Part shown: one piece after another, positions 54,176-60,606 of the stretch
Layout: each line of letters opens with the position of its first letter
How positions within the stretch are numbered: the stretch's first letter is position 1
Assembly: GCF_001712755.1 (NCBI RefSeq)
Contig: NZ_MDKC01000015.1
Coordinates: 1 to 60,606, forward strand
DNA length: 60,606 bases
Source: Gottfriedia luciferensis
Lineage (GTDB): Bacteria; Bacillota; Bacilli; Bacillales; Bacillaceae_G
Direction of reading: 5' to 3'
Position numbers and translations under genes: made by a program
Notes under the pieces: model-generated
What the model was told of the DNA's origin: nothing
The model's input: the letters and a program-made list of their open reading frames with translations, nothing else
Database searches by the model: none

Positions 54176-55519
54176 TTATTCTCCAACTTCTTCTTTTACA
54201 ACAGCAACAATACGTTCCACATATTGTTTACATTCTGCCTCAGAAGGAGCCTCAGCCATTACACGAATAAGTGGCTCAGTACCAGAAGGACGAACTAAAA
54301 TACGACCATTGCCGTTCATTTCTTCTTCTACCTCTGAAATGATTGCTTTAATGCGTTCGTTATTAAGTGCTTCATTTTTATCTGTAACACGAACATTAAT
54401 TAATAATTGTGGATACTTTTTCATTTCTCCAGCTAATTGTGATAAAGTTTTACCTGTTTCTTTAACAATACTAACGAGCTGAATCGCACTTAACATACCA
54501 TCACCAGTCGTAATATGATCTAAAAAGATGATGTGACCAGATTGCTCGCCACCTAGATTGAACCCATTCTTTCTCATCTCTTCCATTACATAACGGTCTC
54601 CAACACCTGTAACTGCACTTTTCATTCCATTTGTTTCTACTGCTTTGTAGAAGCCTAAGTTACTCATAACAGTTGATACAATTGTGTTTTGTTTTAGACG
54701 ACCTTTTTCATTTAAATATTTTGCACAAATATACATTATTTGGTCACCATCAACGATTTCACCATTTTCATCGATTGCGATTAGACGATCTCCATCTCCA
54801 TCGAATGATAAACCGATGTCAGCACCTTTTTCCTTCACAAGAGCTGCTAAAGCTTCAGGATGTGTAGAACCTACACCATCATTTATATTAAATCCATTAG
54901 GATTTGTTCCCATTGTAACAATATCTGCTTCTAAATCTGCGAATAAATATGGCGCTAATGAAGAAGTGGCACCATGTGCACAATCTAGAGCAACTAATAA
55001 GCCTGAGAAATCTTCGTCAATTGTGTTTTTAAGGAATTGTAGGTATTTTTGCCCACCTTCAAAATAATCGCTAACTTGACATAAATCATTTCCAGTTGGT
55101 CTTGGTAGACGATCAACTTCTGCATCCATTAATTCTTCAATTTCATCTTCTTGCTCATCCAACAGTTTAAAACCGTCTGGACCAAAAAACTTAATTCCAT
55201 TATCTGCAACAGGATTATGCGAAGCTGAAATCATAACACCCGCTTGTGCTCCTAGTGCTTTTGTTAAATAGGCAACACCTGGAGTAGAAATAACACCTAA
55301 TCTCATAACTTCAGCACCAATTGATAATAAACCTGCAACTAGTGCTCCTTCAAGCATATGTCCAGATACACGTGTGTCACGCCCAACTATAATTTTAGGT
55401 TTGACATTATTTTTTGTTAAAACATAACCGCCACAGCGTCCAATTTTATATGCTAATTCAGGAGTTAACTCTTTATTCGCAACTCCTCGTACACCATCAG
55501 TACCAAAATATTTACCCAT
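54176..55519 (-). CDS. glmM: Phosphoglucosamine mutase
   Basis: 447 aa. Converts glucosamine 6-phosphate to the 1-phosphate for UDP-GlcNAc. Phosphoserine loop [13 protein letters not shown], metal loop SFDGDGDR, substrate loop LGGEQSGHI and phosphate loop [11 protein letters not shown]. Third gene of cdaA-cdaR-glmM; GGAG before the ATG. In B. subtilis GlmM binds and inhibits CdaA. Confidence 0.97.
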   Translation of the reverse strand: MGKYFGTDGVRGVANKELTPELAYKIGRCGGYVLTKNNVKPKIIVGRDTRVSGHMLEGALVAGLLSIGAEVMRLGVISTPGVAYLTKALGAQAGVMISASHNPVADNGIKFFGPDGFKLLDEQEDEIEELMDAEVDRLPRPTGNDLCQVSDYFEGGQKYLQFLKNTIDEDFSGLLVALDCAHGATSSLAPYLFADLEADIVTMGTNPNGFNINDGVGSTHPEALAALVKEKGADIGLSFDGDGDRLIAIDENGEIVDGDQIMYICAKYLNEKGRLKQNTIVSTVMSNLGFYKAVETNGMKSAVTGVGDRYVMEEMRKNGFNLGGEQSGHIIFLDHITTGDGMLSAIQLVSIVKETGKTLSQLAGEMKKYPQLLINVRVTDKNEALNNERIKAIISEVEEEMNGNGRILVRPSGTEPLIRVMAEAPSEAECKQYVERIVAVVKEEVGE

Positions 55520-55532
55520 TTTAACTCTCCTT

Positions 55533-56825
55533 CTAATTCGATGACTGTCCTACATCGCCTGAATTCTCATTTTCATCAGTTTGAGCAGATGATTTTTTAT
55601 CAGTAATTTCAATCGTTATTGTATCAAAATCTAAACTATATATAGCTCCTTTTGGGCCGGTAATAGTAAGCGCTACATCTCTAGTTCCTGGTTCTAGTCC
55701 ATTAACTTTTGCTGTAATATTTAAATCGCTTGGATTAATCGCATCCAAGTCTTTCTTAAATCCTTTAGCAGTAACTACTACTTTTCCTAAAGGGGGCTTA
55801 GTAAACTTATATTCAAATTGATTATTTTCACCCACTAAATTAATTGGGATATTACTAAATTTCTTTTCCATTTCTTGATCAAAATTAACGTTTACATTAA
55901 TCGTGCTTGAGTCAACTCTAAATGCTCCATTTGGAGTAGGTACATTTACTTCATATGTACCACTTTGATTAAATGAAGATATGTCAACTGGCACTTCTAT
56001 TGGTCCATTAAACTTGTCCAACCAATCTTTTGACGCATAAATTCTTACTGCATTAACATCACTAGCAAGACTACTTAGTTTTAAACCATCCTTAAGTGTT
56101 CCTGTTTGCACTAACTTAATCGGGAAGCTAGCACTTTCCGAAACAATAGGGACAGTTACTTCAACTTTTCTTGGACTTGTAATGAACGGAAGTTGAACAC
56201 CTTTTTTATTGTATAATCGAACAGGTAGCACCTGACTAAATGTCTGATTCGCATCAGTAACATCCACACCAACACTTGCATATGCCACTTGTGATACATC
56301 ATATCTTGATCCTACTATTGTAACTAAACCTGGTTTAACAATTGCATTCTCTGCCTTATAACCATGTTTAATCTTTTTTTCATTTAGATAAACAACTTTA
56401 ACTGAAACATTTTTTTCAATTTTTTCATTAATTGTTACTCTAACTGTTCTTGGTTTAATAGTTGCTTTTATTTTATCTGAAATATTTCTAATTTTTAAAG
56501 GAACTTCATATGTACCTAAAGCATACGAAGTTAAATCCAAATATACTTCAAAATCCTTCTTCATCTCAGCTGTTTTTACAATACTATTGGGTCCATCTAA
56601 TTGCACTGAAACATTCTTTGGAATCCCAGTTGCAATTAGATTGTGCTGATCATAAATAGGAGTTACTGGTACATCTCGCACTAATTCTTTATTATTAACA
56701 AACGGTATGTCTCCTAAGCCCGATGAACTTGATTGTGGGACTAGATTGACAGACATAAAAAGTAATAATGTTACTAATAAAGCGATTCCTCTTAATATCC
56801 AACGATTATCCATAAAATTATCCAT
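55533..56825 (-). CDS. cdaR: CdaA regulatory protein (YbbR domains)
   Basis: 430 aa: N-terminal membrane helix (residues 8-27) and four extracellular YbbR repeats (about 45-400), then an acidic tail ([14 protein letters not shown]). Modulates the cyclase CdaA from outside the membrane. Its ATG overlaps the cdaA stop by eight bases. Confidence 0.95.
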   Translation of the reverse strand: MDNFMDNRWILRGIALLVTLLLFMSVNLVPQSSSSGLGDIPFVNNKELVRDVPVTPIYDQHNLIATGIPKNVSVQLDGPNSIVKTAEMKKDFEVYLDLTSYALGTYEVPLKIRNISDKIKATIKPRTVRVTINEKIEKNVSVKVVYLNEKKIKHGYKAENAIVKPGLVTIVGSRYDVSQVAYASVGVDVTDANQTFSQVLPVRLYNKKGVQLPFITSPRKVEVTVPIVSESASFPIKLVQTGTLKDGLKLSSLASDVNAVRIYASKDWLDKFNGPIEVPVDISSFNQSGTYEVNVPTPNGAFRVDSSTINVNVNFDQEMEKKFSNIPINLVGENNQFEYKFTKPPLGKVVVTAKGFKKDLDAINPSDLNITAKVNGLEPGTRDVALTITGPKGAIYSLDFDTITIEITDKKSSAQTDENENSGDVGQSSN

Positions 56826-57636
56826 TACGTTTCACCTTCCAATTCCATTTAGATGTAGTGGACTCTTCTGGTGATTTTAGTTCAGTATTTAATAAATTTA
56901 TAAGCTCGTCTTTTGATAACTCCCTGTATAGATTTCCGTTCCTTGCAACTGAAACCGCACCTGTTTCCTCGGAAACTACAATCGTAATACTGTCAGTAAC
57001 TTCACTGATTCCAACTGCAGCTCGATGTCTGGTTCCTAATTCCTTTGAAATAAATGCACTCTCAGACAGAGGCAAATAACAAGCTGCTGCCGTAATCTTT
57101 TCACCTTGTATAATTACAGCTCCATCATGTAGTGGTGTATTTGGTATAAAGATATTAATCAATAACTCTGATGATAAATTAGCATTCATACGTATACCGG
57201 ACTCTATGTAGTCACCCATTCCTGTTTGTCTCTCAAAAGAAATAAGTGCACCTATTCTTCGTTTAGCCATGTATTCAGTGGCTTTTGCAATGTTTTCAAC
57301 AATATCATTTCGGTCATTAATCCCATTACCAGTCGTTCTAGAGAAGAAACGGCCACGTCCAAGCTGTTCTAGTGCTCTCCTTAATTCTGGTTGAAAGATA
57401 ATAATAACCGCCAAGAATCCCCATGTTAATGCTTGATCCATTAAGAATTGTAGAGTATGCAAGCCAAATAGGCTGCTTAATACTTTTACAACGATAATGA
57501 TTGTAACACCTTTTAGGAGTTGGACTGCCTTTGTCCCTTGAATAATGATAATTAATCTATAAATAACAAACCAAACTATTAGTATGTCTAATCCATTCTG
57601 TAAATACTGTAAAAAATTTATATGTAAAGAAGGCAT
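56818..57636 (-). CDS. cdaA: Diadenylate cyclase CdaA
   Basis: 272 aa. Three N-terminal membrane helices, then a DAC domain with LHDGAVIIQG and GTRHRAAVG, the catalytic DGA and RHR motifs. Makes c-di-AMP from two ATP. First gene of cdaA-cdaR-glmM. GGAGGG before the ATG. Confidence 0.96.
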   Translation of the reverse strand: MPSLHINFLQYLQNGLDILIVWFVIYRLIIIIQGTKAVQLLKGVTIIIVVKVLSSLFGLHTLQFLMDQALTWGFLAVIIIFQPELRRALEQLGRGRFFSRTTGNGINDRNDIVENIAKATEYMAKRRIGALISFERQTGMGDYIESGIRMNANLSSELLINIFIPNTPLHDGAVIIQGEKITAAACYLPLSESAFISKELGTRHRAAVGISEVTDSITIVVSEETGAVSVARNGNLYRELSKDELINLLNTELKSPEESTTSKWNWKVKRNG

Positions 57637-57871
57637 CTTTTACCCTCCAAATTCTCTAGAATAAAACTGTATCTTGAGTATTATACCATATTTTTGCAAT
57701 ACACAAAAATTGTGAGTTATTAATTATATTAACAATACTTTAACGACTATTTTAGTTATATTAAACAAAATTACAGAATTATATATATTGGCTCTTTATA
57801 TTAATAGGAGAATGACCAACCATTCTTATTTGATTTTAAAGTTTTTGAAAAACAGTTTTCCATATTTTTTT

Positions 57872-57901
57872 GATAAAAAAAAAGCTAGCAAATGCTAGCT
57901 T
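57872..57901 (-). terminator. Terminator beside element copy C
   Basis: Minus-strand AAGCTAGC-ATTT-GCTAGCTT followed by T9. It is the only strong terminator for rocF, but lies about 390 bases beyond its stop, on the far side of element C. Confidence 0.85.
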
Positions 57902-58285
57902 CACGCTGTTGAAAAACAACCTTGTCAATTAAATAACAAATTTTCGTAAAGGAGTAAAATGATGTTGATTTGCATTACAGGATGCTCGCTTTCCATGGGG
58001 CGTGACCTGAGCCTCCTCGGCGCGCCTGTGGGGTCTCAGGCTTCCCGCTTATCCCATAGGAGTCGAGCATCCTTCCATTCCAATCAACTTATTCATCGAA
58101 ATAAGTTTGTTATAAAAACCTAATCAAATAGCCTTTACTTAGTGTAATCTAACAGCTTTTTATTAATCAGTTTGTTGGCCAATTAAGATCGAACATTAAT
58201 TTATAAGCAATCATTTTAATTTGTTTACTAAAAATTAGCATAATATTTTTAACTTTATCCATATTGACCGTTTGAATTTTATTTA
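57902..58285 (+). mobile_element. Terminator-associated non-coding element, copy C
   Basis: Starts CACGCTGTTGAAAAACAACC directly after the terminator hairpin. The core (about 57960-58085) is nearly the same as in copy A. The AT-rich right part is diverged (TTGACCGTTTGAATTTTATTT against TTGACCATTTTATATTTCAACAC in copy A) and runs to the rocF stop. The right end is approximate. Confidence 0.75.
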
Positions 58286-58289
58286 AAAA

Positions 58290-59189
58290 TTAAAGTAATT
58301 TCTCACCTAATAATGAGCCTATTAATGCAACGGCTACGATTGCTGTTCTATTTCTTTCGTCTAAGATTGGATTAACTTCTACGAATTCAATTGAAGTAAT
58401 AATATCAGCATCAGATAGCATTTCCATTGCTAAGTGGCCTTCTCTATAAGTGATTCCTCCAGGTACAGGTGTGCCCACTCCAGGAACGTGAATTGGATCT
58501 AGACCGTCAAGATCTAATGATAAGTGTACACCGTCACACCCTTTTAAGTGGTCAATGCTTTCTTCCATTACTTTTGTCATTCCTAATTTATCAATTTCAT
58601 GCATTGTATAAACTTTAATTCCTAATTCTTTAATAATTGCTCTTTCGCCTTCATCAAGATCACGTGCACCAATAATGATTACGTTCTCTGGTTTTACTTT
58701 AGGGAAGTAACCACCTATTTTCGTTAATAAGTCGTGACCATGACCTAATGAAACAGCTAAAGACATACCATGAATATTACCAGAAGGAGATGTTTCAGCA
58801 GTATTTAAATCTCCATGTGCATCAAACCAAATTAATCCAAGATTATTATAATGTTTTGATACGCCTGCTAATGTACCGATTGCAATACTATGATCACCGC
58901 CAAGTACTAGTGGCATTCTGTTTCTTTTAATAACTTCATCAACTTCAGCAGCAAGCTTTTCACATGTATCTTTTACAGATTTTAAGTTCTTTAAATTATG
59001 TTCTGAATTATCTTCTTTAACTGGTGTACGTTCTACTAAAATATCTCCTAAGTCTTCTACCTGATAAGACATTCTTTCAATACGTTCGTGCAACTGTGCA
59101 TATCTAATTGCACTTGGCCCCATATCTACCCCACGTCTAGTTTGTCCTAAATCTAATGGTACTCCAATAATCGAAATATCTTTTAACAT
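58290..59189 (-). CDS. rocF: Arginase
   Basis: 299 aa manganese enzyme splitting arginine into ornithine and urea. GGDHSIAIGT, WFDAHGDLNT, GNIHGMSLA and SLDLDGLDP hold the metal ligands. ATG 59189 (MLKDISIIGVP) with GGGGG eight bases upstream is chosen over the frame's first ATG at 59204. No sigW/rsiW genes lie between it and cdaA as they do near cdaA in B. subtilis. Confidence 0.95.
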   Translation of the reverse strand: MLKDISIIGVPLDLGQTRRGVDMGPSAIRYAQLHERIERMSYQVEDLGDILVERTPVKEDNSEHNLKNLKSVKDTCEKLAAEVDEVIKRNRMPLVLGGDHSIAIGTLAGVSKHYNNLGLIWFDAHGDLNTAETSPSGNIHGMSLAVSLGHGHDLLTKIGGYFPKVKPENVIIIGARDLDEGERAIIKELGIKVYTMHEIDKLGMTKVMEESIDHLKGCDGVHLSLDLDGLDPIHVPGVGTPVPGGITYREGHLAMEMLSDADIITSIEFVEVNPILDERNRTAIVAVALIGSLLGEKLL

Positions 59190-59384
59190 TTTTATTTCCC
59201 CCATCGACTGATTTCATAAAAGAAAACGCTTACTTGTTTTTGAAAAAATATAATTTTTTGACTGTTAAAGTTATTAATTATATTAATAGTTTAAATCTTT
59301 TGAAACAAATGGGTCAACTCGACATTTTTTTGTATACATATGCATTTTGAGCTTATTAATTGCTATATCATATGATTATATACA

Positions 59385-59417
59385 ACAAAAAACCTTAGTC
59401 AAATGACTAAGGTTTAA
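59385..59417 (-). terminator. Terminator of the rRNA-tRNA operon
   Basis: AACCTTAGTCA (59391-59401) / TGACTAAGGTT (59404-59414), then T6 on the minus strand, 15-20 bases after tRNA-Ala. Confidence 0.92.
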
Positions 59418-59429
59418 CTTTATGTATAT

Positions 59430-59505
59430 TGGTGGAGCCTAGCGGGATCGAACCGCTGACCTCCTGCGTGCAAGGCAGGCGCTCTCCCAGCTGAGCTAAG
59501 GCCCC
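59430..59505 (-). tRNA. tRNA-Ala (TGC)
   Basis: Acceptor GGGGCCT / AGGCTCC, anticodon TGC, CCA encoded. Last gene of the rRNA-tRNA operon. Confidence 0.97.
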
Positions 59506-59530
59506 ACTGTATAAAAATATATGCGAATGA

Positions 59531-59602
59531 AGCGGAAGACGGGGTTCGAACCCGCGACCCCAACCTTGGCAAGGTTGTATTCTACCACTGAACTACTTCC
59601 GC
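59531..59602 (-). tRNA. tRNA-Gly (GCC)
   Basis: Acceptor GCGGAAG / CTTCCGC, anticodon GCC, CCA not encoded. Confidence 0.96.
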
Positions 59603-59618
59603 ACATAAAAAAAAAGAG

Positions 59619-59691
59619 TGAGCCATGAAGGATTCGAACCTTCGACCCTCTGATTAAAAGTCAGATGCTCTACCTACTGAGCTAATGGCTC
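59619..59691 (-). tRNA. tRNA-Lys (TTT)
   Basis: Identical to the tRNA-Lys at 8545-8617; CCA not encoded. Confidence 0.96.
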
Positions 59692-59718
59692 GTAATAAAT
59701 TACGATAAAATAAAAAAA

Positions 59719-59793
59719 TGGCTGGGCTACCTGGATTCGAACCAGGGCATGACGGAATCAAAATCCGTTGCCTTACCGCTTGGCTATAGCCCA
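59719..59793 (-). tRNA. tRNA-Gln (TTG), copy 3
   Basis: Identical to the copies at 8815 and 9271 with encoded CCA, but without the repeated spacer found there. Confidence 0.96.
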
Positions 59794-59801
59794 ACAATAA
59801 A

Positions 59802-59886
59802 TGGTGGAGGGGGACGGATTCGAACCGCCGAACCCACAGGGAGCGGATTTACAGTCCGCCGCGTTTAGCCACTTCGCTACCCCTCC
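59802..59886 (-). tRNA. tRNA-Tyr (GTA)
   Basis: Type II tRNA. Acceptor GGAGGGG / CCCCTCC, anticodon GTA, long variable arm, CCA encoded. Confidence 0.96.
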
Positions 59887-59904
59887 GGTATTTATTAAAT
59901 TAGA

Positions 59905-59980
59905 TGGTGGAGGATGACGGGCTCGAACCGCCGACCCCCTGCTTGTAAGGCAGGTGCTCTCCCAGCTGAGCTAATCCTCC
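59905..59980 (-). tRNA. tRNA-Val (TAC)
   Basis: Identical to the tRNA-Val at 9747; CCA encoded. Confidence 0.97.
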
Positions 59981-59990
59981 GTAATATAAA

Positions 59991-60065
59991 TGGTGACCCG
60001 TACGGGACTCGAACCCGTGTTACCGCCGTGAAAGGGCGGTGTCTTAACCGCTTGACCAACGGGCC
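59991..60065 (-). tRNA. tRNA-Glu (TTC)
   Basis: Identical to the tRNA-Glu at 9832; CCA encoded. Confidence 0.97.
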
Positions 60066-60081
60066 AGTACAACTTTTCCTA

Positions 60082-60154
60082 AGCTTCCAACCGGGCTCGA
60101 ACCGGTGACCTCTTCCTTACCATGGAAGTACTCTGCCTGCTGAGCTATGGAAGC
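60082..60154 (-). tRNA. tRNA-Thr (GGT)
   Basis: Acceptor GCTTCCA / TGGAAGC, anticodon GGT, CCA not encoded. Confidence 0.94.
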
Positions 60155-60167
60155 ATTAAGTTAAAAA

Positions 60168-60242
60168 TGGCTCCGCAGGTAGGGTTCGAACCTACGACCA
60201 CTCGGTTAACAGCCGAGTGCTCTACCACTGAGCTACTGCGGA
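60168..60242 (-). tRNA. tRNA-Asn (GTT)
   Basis: Identical to the tRNA-Asn at 10016; CCA encoded. First tRNA after 5S rRNA. Confidence 0.97.
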
Positions 60243-60254
60243 ATAAACTTAAAA

Positions 60255-60369
60255 CCAAGCGACGTTCTACTCTCACAGGGGGAAACCCCCAACTACCATC
60301 GACGCTGAAGAGCTTAACTGCCGTGTTCGGTATGGGAACGGGTGTGACCTCTTCGCTATCATCACTTGA
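60255..60369 (-). rRNA. 5S ribosomal RNA
   Basis: Minus-strand 5S: GATAGCGAAGAGGTCACACC, CCGTTCCCATACCGAACACG and GGGGGTTTCCCCCTGTGAGA are the conserved blocks. End helix CAAGTGAT / GTCGCTTG sets the approximate ends. Confidence 0.95.
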
Positions 60370-60493
60370 TTCATTTTCTTAAAGACATTAATTATTATAT
60401 CAAATTTCATTTAAAAGTCAATAACTTTTTGAAGTTTTTTATAATAATTTTTGTACCTTCAAAACTAGATAATGTCATTATCAAACTTGTTAG

Positions 60494-60606
60494 TTAAGTC
60501 CTCGACCGATTAGTATCAGTCAGCTCCACGTGTCACCACGCTTCCACCTCTGACCTATCAACCTGATCGTCTCTCAGGGGTCTTACTAGCTTAACGCTAT
60601 GGGAAA
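60494..60606 (-). rRNA. 23S ribosomal RNA, 3' end (partial)
   Basis: Minus strand ends ACTAATCGGTCGAGGACTTA, the usual 23S 3' terminus of Bacillus; GGTGGAAGCGTGGTGACACG lies upstream. The gene continues beyond the window. The spacer to 5S (60370-60493) carries no tRNA. Confidence 0.95.

Noticed and set aside
59914-60382. Plus-strand frames of 64 and 86 codons
   Set aside because: They are antisense to tRNA genes and 5S rRNA; peptides such as GTRTRVT are familiar translations of tRNA antisense.

Overview
The window is AT-rich DNA from a spore-forming, Gram-positive Bacillaceae bacterium. The spore markers are a gerA-type germination operon and the cortex protein gene cmpA. Several blocks keep a Bacillus order: acpS-ydcC-alr-ndoAI-ndoA ... 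tex-cmpA-ydcK followed by tRNA genes, and cdaA-cdaR-glmM-glmS. Gene content looks closer to the Bacillus cereus side of the family than to B. subtilis: no rsb/sigB genes lie between ndoA and tex. The species cannot be fixed from the sequence. No prophage, CRISPR array or transposase gene is visible.

Layout. 1-164: end of a tRNA operon (Arg, Pro). 0.7-3.2 kb: cardiolipin synthase and a secreted SH3b/VanX-like dipeptidase. 3.2-8.2 kb: a fructoselysine-type locus (frlC-frlA, frlB-frlD-frlR) with two matching promoter/operator elements. 8.4-10.2 kb: nine tRNA genes with a repeated spacer around two tRNA-Gln copies. 10.2-22.8 kb: housekeeping genes (ydcK, cmpA, tex, ndoA/ndoAI toxin-antitoxin, alr, ydcC, acpS, uvsE, cshA, murF, ddl). 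23-34 kb: MFS pump, msrAB, mscL, a CwlO-like endopeptidase, lysA under a lysine riboswitch, CDF transporter, and small membrane or stress proteins. 34-39 kb: VTT-domain protein, then a ytbE-ytbD / ytcD block. 39-44 kb: lipoprotein, alkaline phosphatase, copC-copD, YjzC-like protein, mgsA. 44-51 kb: two-component system beside a membrane protein/PspA pair, then a gerA-type operon. 51-57.6 kb: two tiny paralogous genes, glmS with its ribozyme, glmM, cdaR, cdaA. 58-60.6 kb: rocF, nine tRNA genes, 5S rRNA and the 3' end of 23S rRNA.

How genes work together: alr, ddl, murF, glmS, glmM, lysA and the CwlO-like enzyme serve cell-wall synthesis and turnover. CdaA/CdaR link c-di-AMP to GlmM. The frl genes import and degrade Amadori products. 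PspA, its membrane partner and the adjacent kinase/regulator form a probable envelope-stress module.

Most unusual items: (1) three copies (35380, 38789, 57902) of a roughly 0.5 kb non-coding element, each next to an intrinsic-terminator hairpin; (2) two tandem 32-36 aa paralogous genes at 51381-51766, each with its own ribosome binding site and terminator; (3) long complementary arms in pseudoknot order between the glmS ribozyme and the glmS start; (4) a possible attenuator in front of cmpA; (5) tandem spacer repeats in the tRNA-Gln region.
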